Shown: positions 26,500 through 35,802 of the stretch, in pieces
How positions within the stretch are numbered: the first letter of the stretch is position 1
How the letters are laid out: each line of letters starts with the position of its first letter
From: Paenibacillus sp. SC116
Lineage (GTDB): Bacteria > Bacillota > Bacilli > Paenibacillales > Paenibacillaceae
Direction of reading: 5' to 3'
Assembly (NCBI RefSeq): GCF_024733555.1
Contig: NZ_JANIOF010000003.1
Span: 376,677-440,676, forward strand
Length of the DNA: 64,000 bases
Made by a program: the position numbers and the translations under genes
The notes under the pieces: generated by a model
Database searches by the model: none
Told to the model about the DNA's origin: nothing
Seen by the model: only the letters and a program-made list of their open reading frames with translations

Positions 26500-27785
26500 A
26501 GACAGCTAGAGGGCTGGCTATACGAAGATGGAAGACCTATTCGCGATACCAATGGGACTCAATCAAGCTGGTTATTCCTGATTGGATAGTCGCGCTGTAT
26601 ATCGTAGTACCTGCTCTAATATTTGGTGTTGCTGCCTATTGGTCTTGGTGGAATGAACCGCTTTCTGCGTCAGCGCTTCAACTGCCTTTATTCGTATGGT
26701 TGATTCCACTGCTGAGCCTGGTGTTTATGGGGGAGCTTCGTGTATGGGTAGAAGCGGCGGATAAGCTCTTTTTGTTTCAGCGGCAAGATTGGATACGTAC
26801 ACTTGTGCGTTTCGGCATGATGGAATTCGTCCTTAGAAAGCTGACGATTATTATTTTTTCTATGGTTGTTCTCTTGCCTTGGCTCGTACGAGGATATGCT
26901 ATGCCCCTCTCGATGATTGTGATGACAGCATTATGCACGTTGTCCCTGTCTTGGCTTCAGGCTTTGGCGGAACACTGGCTGCGGGCGCATCTGCACGGAT
27001 GGAAATATGTTTTAGGAAAAGTGATGCAAATTATCGTAATAACTTTGATGTTTGGATTACTTATTTGGTTTGTACAGATGGATGCATCGGGGTTGTTTGC
27101 TCTTGCGGGCATGCTGGTCGTACTTCTGTTGTCTATGCCTCTCGTGCGCTGGCGCTTGAGAGAAAGAGCTAGCTTTGAGAAGGATGCAGCAGCAGAATCC
27201 AAGCAGAAGGGAAGTCTGGCGCAGGTTGTATTGTCCCAAGCTGTGGAGAAGACTGGACGTAGAAACCGCAAGCGTCCATGGTTGTTCCGAAAATCTGGCT
27301 ATTGGAAGCGGCTGAAGCACAATAGTGATGACAAGTTGGGTCCATTAGCAGTAAAGACGTTATGGCGAAACAAAGCCTCGCTGTTCTTTTTCATACAGCT
27401 TGTAGGTGTTGGTGCTACAGCTATCGTGGTGACAGGATTGAATGAACCCGTTATGCTTTTTGGAGTCATTCCGTTTCTTGTTGTTCTCGTTAGTATTTGG
27501 CTGCATATGTACTGGAAAAACCTTGTTACAGGCGAGTACTGGCATTTATTTCAGTTCCGTAAAGAAGTGCTGCGGAAGGCGGCTGAACATTTTGTTACAG
27601 TAAATGCTGCACTAGGCGGTCTAATGTGGGGGATAACGACAGGTGTTGTCATAGGTTCGGGCAACCTGTTGATCGTATGTATAGCCGCTGTTCTAGGTAT
27701 TGTTGTTTTGCCATTAGTTGGACGTGCTTTCTTATCGTTGCGTGGCTGGAGCTTTGAACGTCCTGGAGCTAAGGCTTCCGTATAA
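26496..27785 (+). CDS. ecsB: ABC transporter permease EcsB
   Basis: Membrane subunit of 429 residues with about ten hydrophobic segments in two groups, separated by a basic cytoplasmic region (about 215-285). The N terminus (RRWKTYSRYQWDSIKLVIPDW) and WW-rich first loop match the EcsB family. Overlaps ecsA by 4 nt. The ecsC gene found downstream in Bacillus is not present; a small unknown gene takes that place. Confidence 0.85.
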   Translation: MKTARGLAIRRWKTYSRYQWDSIKLVIPDWIVALYIVVPALIFGVAAYWSWWNEPLSASALQLPLFVWLIPLLSLVFMGELRVWVEAADKLFLFQRQDWIRTLVRFGMMEFVLRKLTIIIFSMVVLLPWLVRGYAMPLSMIVMTALCTLSLSWLQALAEHWLRAHLHGWKYVLGKVMQIIVITLMFGLLIWFVQMDASGLFALAGMLVVLLLSMPLVRWRLRERASFEKDAAAESKQKGSLAQVVLSQAVEKTGRRNRKRPWLFRKSGYWKRLKHNSDDKLGPLAVKTLWRNKASLFFFIQLVGVGATAIVVTGLNEPVMLFGVIPFLVVLVSIWLHMYWKNLVTGEYWHLFQFRKEVLRKAAEHFVTVNAALGGLMWGITTGVVIGSGNLLIVCIAAVLGIVVLPLVGRAFLSLRGWSFERPGAKASV

Positions 27786-27841
27786 TCTTGTTACTGCTGG
27801 GAATAGTAAGGGACGAAACTAGCAGACAGGAGGCATCTACG

Positions 27842-28246
27842 ATGCATCAGGCTGTAATACGATTTCGATTTGGAACTAGCGGTGAAACGCAATTAGCACA
27901 AGATACATTGTCAGAGCTGGGATATGATGCGGTGATAGAGCCTAGCGGTGATTGCCTTCATATTCACATCGAGCGACAAGACTTAACTTCAGCGTTAGAA
28001 ATTGCTGAAGCGCATGGTGGACAGTTAATTGAGGAAGCCCCTCTTACCGAGACGGCTGTTATGAACAGTGCTTACGGAATCGATTGTATTCCGATTCCTG
28101 CGCATATCGTGAATGAGGACTGGGTGGATCGTGAAAGTTATAGCACGATTGATCCGACGGGTGATGATTTATCGCATCGCGATGAAGAGGCAGCGGGTTG
28201 GAACGATGAGCATACGAATCAATTCCAAGGCGGCATTCACTTGTAG
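27842..28246 (+). CDS. Uncharacterised acidic protein downstream of ecsAB
   Basis: Soluble protein of 134 residues, not recognised. ATG 27842 follows CAGGAGGC; the in-frame TTG at 27788 has no such site. The first ~75 residues (AVIRFRFGTSGETQLAQDTLSELGYDAVIEPSGDCLHIHIERQDLTSALEIAEAHGG) look like a small alpha/beta ferredoxin-like or ACT-like fold: beta-alpha-beta with a second helix. The C-terminal half is acidic and probably disordered. No signal or membrane segment. It is 56 nt after ecsB and ends before a large hairpin, so it is the probable third gene of the ecs operon. Confidence 0.7.
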   Translation: MHQAVIRFRFGTSGETQLAQDTLSELGYDAVIEPSGDCLHIHIERQDLTSALEIAEAHGGQLIEEAPLTETAVMNSAYGIDCIPIPAHIVNEDWVDRESYSTIDPTGDDLSHRDEEAAGWNDEHTNQFQGGIHL

Positions 28247-28291
28247 CATGTAACGTTAATCGAGTCCTACCAGTAATTAAACGTGATTAAA

Positions 28292-28360
28292 CTTCTCCTC
28301 GCAGCAGCTCATAGTAAATGTAGTATCCACATTAGTTTGCTTGCTTCTAGCGAGGAGAAG
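28292..28360. terminator. Large-loop hairpin between convergent genes
   Basis: CTTCTCCTCGC (28292-28302) and GCGAGGAGAAG (28350-28360) are perfect 11-bp arms with a 47-nt loop, followed by a weak T-rich stretch. It separates the ecs operon from the flavoprotein gene. Confidence 0.55.
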
Positions 28361-28373
28361 CTGTTTATTTGAT

Positions 28374-29639
28374 TTATTGCTGATGCAGTTGTCCAGCATG
28401 CATTCCTGCCGTATATCCGGTAGCGAATGCGGCTGTAATATTATAGCCACCTGTATAGCCGTGTATATCTAGGATTTCTCCACAGAAGAACAGCCCCGAC
28501 TTCATACGCGATTGCATCGATTTAGGATCAATTTCCTTTAAATTAACCCCACCGCCAGTGACGAATGCTTCTTCGATTGATTTGGTACCACTTATTTTAA
28601 TCGGGAATGCTTTGATTAGCTGACAGAGCTTTAGCCAAGGTTGCTTGGGTATATTGTCATAGGTAACAGACTCATCCAATCCAGCCATTTTACATAAGAC
28701 AGGCAGCATACGCTCTGGGATAGCTTGCTTCAAAATATTTTTTATTGCTTTCTTAGGCTCTAAACGACACAGTTTCATCAGATAACTAGCAAGCTGCTCT
28801 TCTGACTCATTTGGCTTCAGATCAATTGTGAGCAGCAAGGTAGATAAACCTGTGCGTTTCAGCTCCTTAACGACATACTGACTACAGCGCAGTACGGCTG
28901 GGCCTGATAAGCCAAAGTGCGTAAATATCATATCTCCTTCATGCTGAACGAGCTTTTTATTGCGATCATTCCATACAGTCAATTCAATATCACGAAGGGA
29001 TAGTCCTTGCAGAGAGCCTTCTCGAATAAAGGAAGCATTCGAGGTGAGCGGGACTTCCGTTGGAAACAGCTCTGTTATCGTATGACCTGCTGCTTCTGCC
29101 CATGCATATCCATCCCCAGTAGAACCTGTTTGAGGAACAGACTTTCCTCCACTTGCTATAATAACGGACTTTGTATGAATATATGTGCCGTCACGCAACT
29201 GAACACCGCTTACACCTGTCTCGTCATAGCGAACATGGTCCACAGGAGACATCGTCCGAATTGTAACACCAAGCTTGCGTACTTCGCCTATTAAGGCGTC
29301 GACAACTGTTTTAGCTTTGTCCGAGACAGGGAACATTCTTCCGTTGTCCTCTTCCTTAAGCTTGATGCCGAGATTTTCGAAAAATGCGATAATAAGCTCC
29401 GGATTAAAATGATTCCATGCGCTGTATAGGAATCGCCCATTACCAGGCACATAGCGAATAAATTCCTCGCGCGATTTATTATTTGTAACGTTGCAGCGAC
29501 CTCCGCCACTAATGGCGAGTTTACGACCTAGCTTGTCTCCTTTATCAACAAGTACGACTTGAGCACCTTGTTGTGCTGCTGCGATAGAAGCCATTAGTCC
29601 AGAAGGTCCTCCACCGATTACTACTACATCTGCTTGCAT
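28374..29639 (-). CDS. FAD-dependent oxidoreductase (HI0933/BaiN family)
   Basis: Flavoprotein of 421 residues from ATG 29639, which is preceded by AAGGAG at 6 nt; upstream in-frame starts are rejected. Markers: FAD motif VVVIGGGPSGLMASIAAA, GRKLAISGGGRCNVTN, IIASGGKSVPQTGSTGDGYAWAEAAGHTI and the C-terminal FCGEILDIHGYTGGYNITAAFATGYTAG. Length and motifs match the HI0933/YtfP family, which includes bile-acid reductase BaiN; the substrate in this organism is unknown. Single gene, divergent from the histidine kinase. Confidence 0.88.
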   Translation of the reverse strand: MQADVVVIGGGPSGLMASIAAAQQGAQVVLVDKGDKLGRKLAISGGGRCNVTNNKSREEFIRYVPGNGRFLYSAWNHFNPELIIAFFENLGIKLKEEDNGRMFPVSDKAKTVVDALIGEVRKLGVTIRTMSPVDHVRYDETGVSGVQLRDGTYIHTKSVIIASGGKSVPQTGSTGDGYAWAEAAGHTITELFPTEVPLTSNASFIREGSLQGLSLRDIELTVWNDRNKKLVQHEGDMIFTHFGLSGPAVLRCSQYVVKELKRTGLSTLLLTIDLKPNESEEQLASYLMKLCRLEPKKAIKNILKQAIPERMLPVLCKMAGLDESVTYDNIPKQPWLKLCQLIKAFPIKISGTKSIEEAFVTGGGVNLKEIDPKSMQSRMKSGLFFCGEILDIHGYTGGYNITAAFATGYTAGMHAGQLHQQ

Positions 29640-29845
29640 AGCCATCTCCTTATGCGTAAACGATCCTTTTTCCCTATTGTACCCTTCCTTTTGTTGATTG
29701 AACAAGGTAGTGGTTGGTATAGGCATTTGTTGAAGGTTGGTGCAGATTGCAGTATTTTGTTAAAAAATATCTAAAAATTTCAACATTATCGTTGTATAAC
29801 GACAGCATTTTATGTTTTAATCAGGGAAAAAATCAACGATAACTA

Positions 29846-31648
29846 TTGGAGTTGATAACGATAACCATGTTCGCTGCATTCAAAGACACATTGTACATCG
29901 CATTCAAAGACACATTGCTACAGGTGTTGATCGCTTATTTTCCGGCTTTCACCTACCACATTTGCTTAATGCGGCCAGAGCGTATAGGAAGAGCGCATGT
30001 ATATCTCTTTCTGTTTTCAGCGTTGTCGTTACTTTTTTGTATGTTGTTCTCATTTATGTATTTCCCCGAGACGAATCTTCCTTTCGATTTTCGCCTTATC
30101 CCGTTCATGATTGGTTTCCTATATGGAGGTTATCGGGTAGGAATCATGTTAACGGCGATGTATATCGTTGTTATGGTCATGATGCACGCTTGGCATGATC
30201 ATTACACTTGGTGGTCTGACTCTCTGTTATATGTTGCTCCTCTTTTATTCTTACTCTTGAATTACTTCCAACAATCAAGTGCTCCTAGGCGAATACTCCT
30301 GCTCATGGGTGTCGCATCACTAGGGATGCTGCTTCATTTCATTATGTACTCACTAAGTTTATGGAATCATCATATTCAGATGCAGACACATATTTTATTG
30401 TTTATGGGCATGTATGCAACCGTATTTTTGTGTGCATCGTGCGCCATTATTTACATGATGGAATATGTCCGTGAGAAGGCATTTCTTCAGCAGGGTTATC
30501 AAATGGTATGGCGTCAATATCGCCAAGAGGCGCAGAAGATGCATCAACTGATTGATGAGACTCCATTAGCTGTACTTGCTGTAGATGCTCATGCGAGAAT
30601 TACGGCCGTTAACCAAATGATGCTGCGCATGCTGCAGCAGTACAATCCACGGCTGACCAATGTGGATATTATCGGACGCTGCTACTATTCATTTTCTGAA
30701 GAATATGAACTGCTGTCCAAAGATGATTTCATGCTTGCTCGTGTCTTAAGCGGTGAGCCGCCGCAATCCGAGGTGATCCAGCATTTTAATCGTAAATACC
30801 TCGTACGGACTGCCTCGATGCGTAATCAGGAAACTGGCGAAATTGTGGGTGCTGTCGGAATGGCTCATGATATTACAGAGCTGTCTCAGCTGAGAGCCGA
30901 GATGGGGAATATGGAGCGCCTGAGTCTTGTAGGGCAAATGGCAGCTAGTATTACACATGAGATCCGCAATCCGATGGCTGTTGTACGAGGCTTTATTCAA
31001 TTGATGCAGCGTAAGAGCCCAGAGCATTTAAATGATTATTATGCGATCGTAATGGAAGAACTGGATCGTGCAAATATGATTATTAACGACTTTTTATCAC
31101 TAGCGCAGAATCGAATCGTGGAAAAGGAATTCATGCATTTGCATGATATTATCTCCAACATCAGCCCCTTACTATGGGCAGATGCCAATATGCGAGGGCA
31201 AGAGATTCATTTGCAACTTGCGGATGATGTACCCAAACTATTAATTAATTCGAAGGAAATGAAGCAACTACTGTTGAACTTGGCCCGTAATGGAATGGAA
31301 TCGATGGAGCAAAAAGGCTTGTTAACGATAGAGACGAGAGTGAATGAAGGTGCTGTAGAGCTACTCGTTCATGACAACGGACCAGGTATTTCTGTTGCGG
31401 TTCAAGAGCGAATGTTCGAACCTTTCTATACAACGAAGGCGAAGGGGACAGGCTTGGGACTGCCTTTATGCTTGAGTATCGTAGAACGGCATGGAGGTGT
31501 TATACGTATTGAGTCGGAGGTTGGCTGTGGAACGACATTTATCGTATCTTTCCAAGTTGAAGCGAATGCAGCGTATGAGAAATCGATCAGTGTTGTGCCT
31601 TCGCCAAGCATAAATGATTGTTCTGGTGAAACCTCTCGCATTAGTTAA
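29846..31648 (+). CDS. Orphan sensor histidine kinase (5TM-PAS, sporulation-kinase type)
   Basis: Membrane histidine kinase of about 600 residues: N-terminal multi-helix membrane sensor of 5TMR-LYT type (about 20-205), PAS domain (about 230-345), HisKA with H-box ITHEIRNPMAVVRGF (near 368), and HATPase with N box LLNLARNGMESM, DNGPGI and GTGLGLPLCLSIVERHGG. No response regulator is adjacent, as is usual for kinases feeding the Spo0F/Spo0A phosphorelay. The start is uncertain: TTG 29846 or ATG 29867. An exact 18-nt direct repeat near the start encodes AFKDTL twice. Confidence 0.85.
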   Translation: MELITITMFAAFKDTLYIAFKDTLLQVLIAYFPAFTYHICLMRPERIGRAHVYLFLFSALSLLFCMLFSFMYFPETNLPFDFRLIPFMIGFLYGGYRVGIMLTAMYIVVMVMMHAWHDHYTWWSDSLLYVAPLLFLLLNYFQQSSAPRRILLLMGVASLGMLLHFIMYSLSLWNHHIQMQTHILLFMGMYATVFLCASCAIIYMMEYVREKAFLQQGYQMVWRQYRQEAQKMHQLIDETPLAVLAVDAHARITAVNQMMLRMLQQYNPRLTNVDIIGRCYYSFSEEYELLSKDDFMLARVLSGEPPQSEVIQHFNRKYLVRTASMRNQETGEIVGAVGMAHDITELSQLRAEMGNMERLSLVGQMAASITHEIRNPMAVVRGFIQLMQRKSPEHLNDYYAIVMEELDRANMIINDFLSLAQNRIVEKEFMHLHDIISNISPLLWADANMRGQEIHLQLADDVPKLLINSKEMKQLLLNLARNGMESMEQKGLLTIETRVNEGAVELLVHDNGPGISVAVQERMFEPFYTTKAKGTGLGLPLCLSIVERHGGVIRIESEVGCGTTFIVSFQVEANAAYEKSISVVPSPSINDCSGETSRIS

Positions 31649-31781
31649 TTTCCTTTTTGCGGTTATGAGTGATGCAAAGTTGCAAAGTTTAAAATTATCA
31701 CCTGTTTATCGGATGAGTAGATGTTCTTATGTTATGATATGTAAAAGAATTGAGAAGTGAATCTATTGCTGGAGGTCGGTT

Positions 31782-32519
31782 GTGGGAGCGATACAACTAG
31801 GTTCATTAACGTTACAAATTGATTTATTTATTTTGCTGACTGCCTTGGGATTAGCAGGCGCAGTTATGCTTTTACGCCTAAGACTAGAGGGTATGAAGCT
31901 CCGTAGCTATGGGGACTGGATGTTAACGATATTGCTCGTTGTGATTCTAAATGAAAAGTTCGGGTATTTATGGGACGCGCCTTCGATACTATGGCAGCAG
32001 CCTAAGGCAATGCTCTTTTTGCAAGGTACTTCGTGGAATGGGAATGTGCTAATGATTATTGGACTGGCAGCTTGGACTGTGCATTATGCTCGTAAACAGC
32101 AAATCAGGCTTCAAGTTCTTGCTGATCTTATTGCACATGGTGCCTTGTTTGCTGTAGCCGTATATGGGTTTATTTATGCTTATGCAGGCATGATACCTGA
32201 TGGATATACACCACTTCCTGTGCCTTCTACATTAGCGGCGGCACTTCCACCAGTTGAATCGATATGGTGTGTTCTGCTATTAGCTGGCTTGTGGCTGCGC
32301 AGGAGTCCTTTAGGTACAGGAGCAGATGCGCGCTTGACGCTGCTTGTAAGTGGTGTGTTAGGTATGCTGATTAGCTTTACATCCGTACCAGCGGAGACGA
32401 TGTTGGGGTTGACTACAAAGCAGTGGGTGCTTCTTGGCTTACTCATGCTAGGCTATTGGATGATGAAAATAGAGGAACAGCGTGCTGAGGAGGATAAGTC
32501 TGTTGCAGAAGGCACATAA
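31782..32519 (+). CDS. Polytopic membrane protein, Lgt-like topology
   Basis: Integral membrane protein of 245 residues with about seven hydrophobic segments; GTG start preceded by CTGGAGG. The helix pattern and segments such as LNEKFGYLWDAPSILWQQPKAMLFLQGTSWNGNVLMIIGL recall prolipoprotein diacylglyceryl transferase, but the Lgt catalytic signature (GGLSFHGG, GRxGNF) is missing, so it should not transfer diacylglycerol by the known mechanism. Function unknown. A small ORF follows 36 nt later. Confidence 0.7.
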   Translation: MGAIQLGSLTLQIDLFILLTALGLAGAVMLLRLRLEGMKLRSYGDWMLTILLVVILNEKFGYLWDAPSILWQQPKAMLFLQGTSWNGNVLMIIGLAAWTVHYARKQQIRLQVLADLIAHGALFAVAVYGFIYAYAGMIPDGYTPLPVPSTLAAALPPVESIWCVLLLAGLWLRRSPLGTGADARLTLLVSGVLGMLISFTSVPAETMLGLTTKQWVLLGLLMLGYWMMKIEEQRAEEDKSVAEGT

Positions 32520-32555
32520 TACGTGTGACTATGCAGGAGAAAGGAGGCTTATCCC

Positions 32556-32678
32556 ATGTCTGAAGATTCAAAAGCCCAGCAACAGCAGGATAAGGAAAAT
32601 CAGGCGCGGAAGTCACGTGCCGGAGGAAATGTTGGTATTGATAAAAAGTTGAACGGACCAAATCGTCCTTCTACTTAG
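32556..32678 (+). CDS. Small hydrophilic protein, 40 residues
   Basis: ATG 32556 follows a strong AAAGGAGG site and encodes 40 residues, very polar and Gln/Lys-rich, ending GNVGIDKKLNGPNRPST. The GPNRPST end resembles short conserved Bacillales proteins of unknown, possibly spore-related, function; the family name is not certain. It is 36 nt downstream of the membrane-protein gene and probably in the same operon. Confidence 0.55.
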   Translation: MSEDSKAQQQQDKENQARKSRAGGNVGIDKKLNGPNRPST

Positions 32679-32817
32679 AAAACTTAGAATTGAAGTTAGC
32701 TTCCATGAACATCGGAGTCGCATAGGCGATAGTGGCGTTTTTAACATTAGAATGATGCTTGATCATGCATGGCTAGATTAGGTGTATGAAGAGTATTTGT
32801 GGATTGTTCGGATTTTG

Positions 32818-32847
32818 TTGCATTTCGCAATGATGCTTCGTTACAAT
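32818..32847 (+). promoter_or_regulatory. Promoter of the bacilliredoxin gene
   Basis: TTGCAT (32818-32823), an 18-nt spacer and TACAAT (32842-32847). Transcription would begin near 32854, about 60 nt before the gene. Confidence 0.5.
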
Positions 32848-32912
32848 AGAGTCGATACAGAACGGGAGTGCGTTCTATCGGAATCTATTATTTATGTAGG
32901 AGTGAATGTGAG

Positions 32913-33347
32913 ATGTCAATGTCATTTGAGCAATATATGCGTGATATGGTAACACCAATGCGTACGGAGCTTACTTCGATGGGTATCGAAGAGCTTACAA
33001 CAGCAGAGCAAGTAGAAGAAAAGCTTCCAGACGCGAAGGGAACGGCGCTTGTCGTTATCAACTCTGTATGCGGCTGTGCAGCAGGTCAATGCCGTCCAGG
33101 TGTGCGTAAAGCATTGGAGCATGAGGTTACACCTGACCACTTGTTCACTGTATTTGCAGGGCAAGATAAAGAAGCGACAGCAAAGGCACGTGAGTACTTT
33201 GCACCGTATCCTCCATCTTCACCATCGATTGCGTTGATGAAGGATGGGGAATTGGTTCATTTTATTGAGCGTCTTAGTATTGAGAACCGTTCTGCTGAAG
33301 ATATTGCTGCAGAACTGACAGCAGCATTCGATAAGCACTGTCGTTAA
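32913..33347 (+). CDS. BrxA/BrxB-family bacilliredoxin
   Basis: Thioredoxin-fold protein of 144 residues that removes bacillithiol from protein mixed disulfides. The active-site region is NSVCGCAAGQCRPG (CGC motif), followed by FAGQDKEATAKAREYF and PPSSPSIALMKDGELVHFIER, all typical of YphP/YqiW. An extra Cys lies five residues past CGC. Start ATG 32913 follows GTAGGAG. It shares features with both BrxA and BrxB, so no symbol is given. Cytosolic; linked to oxidative and hypochlorite stress in Bacillus. Confidence 0.9.
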   Translation: MSMSFEQYMRDMVTPMRTELTSMGIEELTTAEQVEEKLPDAKGTALVVINSVCGCAAGQCRPGVRKALEHEVTPDHLFTVFAGQDKEATAKAREYFAPYPPSSPSIALMKDGELVHFIERLSIENRSAEDIAAELTAAFDKHCR

Positions 33348-33359
33348 GGCACCAACATA

Positions 33360-33388
33360 CCCCGCGCACTCGATGCGCGGGGATTTTT
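33360..33388 (+). terminator. Terminator of the bacilliredoxin gene
   Basis: CCCCGCGC (33360-33367) pairs with GCGCGGGG (33375-33382) around a 7-nt loop, followed by T5. Confidence 0.88.
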
Positions 33389-33411
33389 GCACAAGGAAGG
33401 AGATAGGACAG

Positions 33412-34221
33412 ATGAGTTTACAGGAAGAGATCGTCAAGCGATTCGGGGTACAGCAGCACATTGATGAAGCAGCAGAAGTTCGCAAGCGCGTAGATTTTCT
33501 TAAGCAATATGTGAAGCAGTCAGGTACATCTGGTCTGTTGATTGCGATTAGCGGTGGGATTGATAGTGCGGTTGCAGTAGGACTTTGTAAGCAGGCGACG
33601 GATGAGTTGAAGGCAGAAACAGGTCAGCCGTATATGACGCTAGGCGTGTTCCAGCCTTATGGCCAACAGGAAGATATTGAAGACAGCTATGCGGTAGCCA
33701 AAGCATTTAGCTTGGAGCATACGGTGGAGACGAATATCGAAGAGGCGGTTAATGAAATTGCCTTGGAATCCGAGCATGCGTTGAAGCAAATCGGACAGTA
33801 TCGTCATCTTAGCATTCCTGGCAAAGGCAACGTGAAGGCACGCGTACGCATGGTAACGCAGTATGCATTGGCATTTGACTTGAACTTACTCGTCGTTGGT
33901 ACCGATCATGCATCTGAGGCACTGACAGGTTTTTATACAAAATGGGGTGACGGCGCGGTCGATATTACACCGCTTTCCTCATTGAATAAGCGTCAAGTTC
34001 GCCAGCTGGCACGTCATTTGGGTGTTCCAGAGAGCGTATTGGACAAGGCTCCAACAGCAGGGCTGTGGGCTGGTCAAACGGATGAAAAGGAACTAGGGAT
34101 TTCCTACGAGCATAACAGCGACTATTTGGAAGGCAAAGAAGTTCCTGCCGATGTTCAAGAGAAAATTGAACGTCAGTATAATAAAACTGAACATAAGCGT
34201 GCTATGATTCCGGGTATTTAA
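33412..34221 (+). CDS. nadE: Ammonia-dependent NAD+ synthetase
   Basis: Last step of NAD synthesis: deamido-NAD, ammonia and ATP to NAD. 269 residues from ATG 33412 (preceded by AAGGAGATA). The PP-loop is ISGGIDSAVAVGLC; further conserved segments are GTDHASEALTGFYTKWGDGAVDITPLS and the KAPTAGLWAGQTDEKELG loop. Length matches the short, glutaminase-free form. It lies directly after a terminator, only 24 nt downstream, so a promoter may overlap the hairpin or read-through occurs. Confidence 0.93.
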   Translation: MSLQEEIVKRFGVQQHIDEAAEVRKRVDFLKQYVKQSGTSGLLIAISGGIDSAVAVGLCKQATDELKAETGQPYMTLGVFQPYGQQEDIEDSYAVAKAFSLEHTVETNIEEAVNEIALESEHALKQIGQYRHLSIPGKGNVKARVRMVTQYALAFDLNLLVVGTDHASEALTGFYTKWGDGAVDITPLSSLNKRQVRQLARHLGVPESVLDKAPTAGLWAGQTDEKELGISYEHNSDYLEGKEVPADVQEKIERQYNKTEHKRAMIPGI

Positions 34222-34322
34222 TTACATATCGCTTGGATAATAGGTACAGAAGGTAGTATGTAATCAGGGGATCTACTGACTACTGATTTGTTCAAATTGC
34301 CTACAGCGTAAGTTAGAAAACA

Positions 34323-34370
34323 AAAACATCCCATTCCACTTATAGAGTGAGACGGGATGTTTTTTTTATT
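34323..34370. terminator. Bidirectional terminator between nadE and nhaC
   Basis: An AACATCCC arm pairs with GGGATGTT, with an inner CACT/AGTG pairing, followed by T8 on the plus strand; an A-rich run lies upstream for the opposite direction. Confidence 0.75.
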
Positions 34371-34392
34371 GTGGAGTACTGGCGAAATGATG

Positions 34393-35760
34393 TTACGAAG
34401 CATCAGACTTGGGCTGAGCAGTCGCCAAGGAAGCCGAATGAGTTCGAGCGCTCTTCGCTATAGACACGATGAAAGTCCACAAAGGCAAGCTCCAAAGGAA
34501 TATTGCATACGGAATATACTGATGAACGGGGACATTTACGATGGTCGCGCATAACACCGCGAGCATATTCCAAGGAATCATAGCAGCAAATACGAGTGCA
34601 GTATCGGATATGACCCGAGACAGATGTTCTTGCTGAAAGCGCTGTGACCATATCGGCAGCACGTTGCGTCCCGACATCATAATCGGAAGTGTCTGTGTAC
34701 AAGAGACCGCACTTAATCCAAGCCCGAATAAGCCTATGCGTACAGTTGCTTGCGGCATGGAAGAGTTATGACCAATTAATGCACTCATATACGGTTCTAG
34801 CGATCGGGTTTGCTCAAGTATACCGTTGAATGATCCAGCTAACGCAATTAACAGCACGAGCTCGACCATATTTAATAGCCCTTTCGTATGCAATGCAGGT
34901 AGCGCTATGTTCGTGTAACCGTGCAGCATACTTTGCAGCCAAGCTAAGGGGCTGACATCTTGCAGCAAGGAACCGACTAAGATTGCAACTGCGATGGAGA
35001 GCATAAATGCGTGTCGCGTCTTCATACGGAATAAGATAGCAGCAATGAGCACGACAGCTGGCATAACGAGCCAGGGGCTGAATACAAAATGTTCTCGATA
35101 GATGTCCAGTTGTAAAGCGGATTGAGGTACCTGCCAATTTCCTATGTAGTCGATAATGATAAAGAAAATGGTTGCTGAACCTAATGCCAATCCTGTCGTA
35201 GGCATCAAATATCGATACTGCGCACGTACGGTCGTCCCCGTCGAATCCGCAACGAGCCGATGTGCACTGGAAAATGGAGAGGTACGATCCCCGACAAAAG
35301 CACCTGATACAAGGGCGCCAGCCATAATGGGTAATGGTACACCGGTTAGAGAAGCTACCCCCATCATTGGAATTCCGACTGCACTTAATGTTCCTGTAGA
35401 GGTACCAAGCATCATGGAAAATAGTGCAGCAAACCAGAACGTGAGCGTCGTCATATAACTAGGATGAATCCATTGAATACCTTGCTCAATCAAATAGGGA
35501 ATCGTACCGCTCATTGTCCATGTTGGAATAATCAAGCCAACCATGACCAAAATCCAGATGACTTCTTGTGTACGGGAAGCCCCATCTTTAATGGCATTAA
35601 TCATGGTTCGACGGTCCGTTCCTTGGCGGATCGAGAATATCGTCAACGCAAGGAAGCCAATTGCAAAGCCTAAAATAAGAGGCAAGCCAATGAGATAGGA
35701 AGTCGTTAATCCTGAAATCGTCGTAAAGACGACGATGCATAGCTGTTGTTTGGATAACAT
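34393..35760 (-). CDS. nhaC: Na+/H+ antiporter, NhaC family
   Basis: Membrane antiporter of 455 residues with about eleven hydrophobic segments. Conserved stretches include TSTGTLSAVGIPMMGVASLTGVPLPIMAGALVSGAFVGDRTSPFSSAHRLVADSTG, a hallmark of NhaC carriers (including MleN-type malate/lactate antiporters, an alternative). Start ATG follows GAGAGG. Single gene, transcribed with the hydrolase gene upstream on the same strand across only 42 nt. Confidence 0.85.
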   Translation of the reverse strand: MLSKQQLCIVVFTTISGLTTSYLIGLPLILGFAIGFLALTIFSIRQGTDRRTMINAIKDGASRTQEVIWILVMVGLIIPTWTMSGTIPYLIEQGIQWIHPSYMTTLTFWFAALFSMMLGTSTGTLSAVGIPMMGVASLTGVPLPIMAGALVSGAFVGDRTSPFSSAHRLVADSTGTTVRAQYRYLMPTTGLALGSATIFFIIIDYIGNWQVPQSALQLDIYREHFVFSPWLVMPAVVLIAAILFRMKTRHAFMLSIAVAILVGSLLQDVSPLAWLQSMLHGYTNIALPALHTKGLLNMVELVLLIALAGSFNGILEQTRSLEPYMSALIGHNSSMPQATVRIGLFGLGLSAVSCTQTLPIMMSGRNVLPIWSQRFQQEHLSRVISDTALVFAAMIPWNMLAVLCATIVNVPVHQYIPYAIFLWSLPLWTFIVSIAKSARTHSASLATAQPKSDAS

Positions 35761-35802
35761 GATGTCATAAACCTCTCGCGATATGATTAGTATATTCTCT
35801 CC

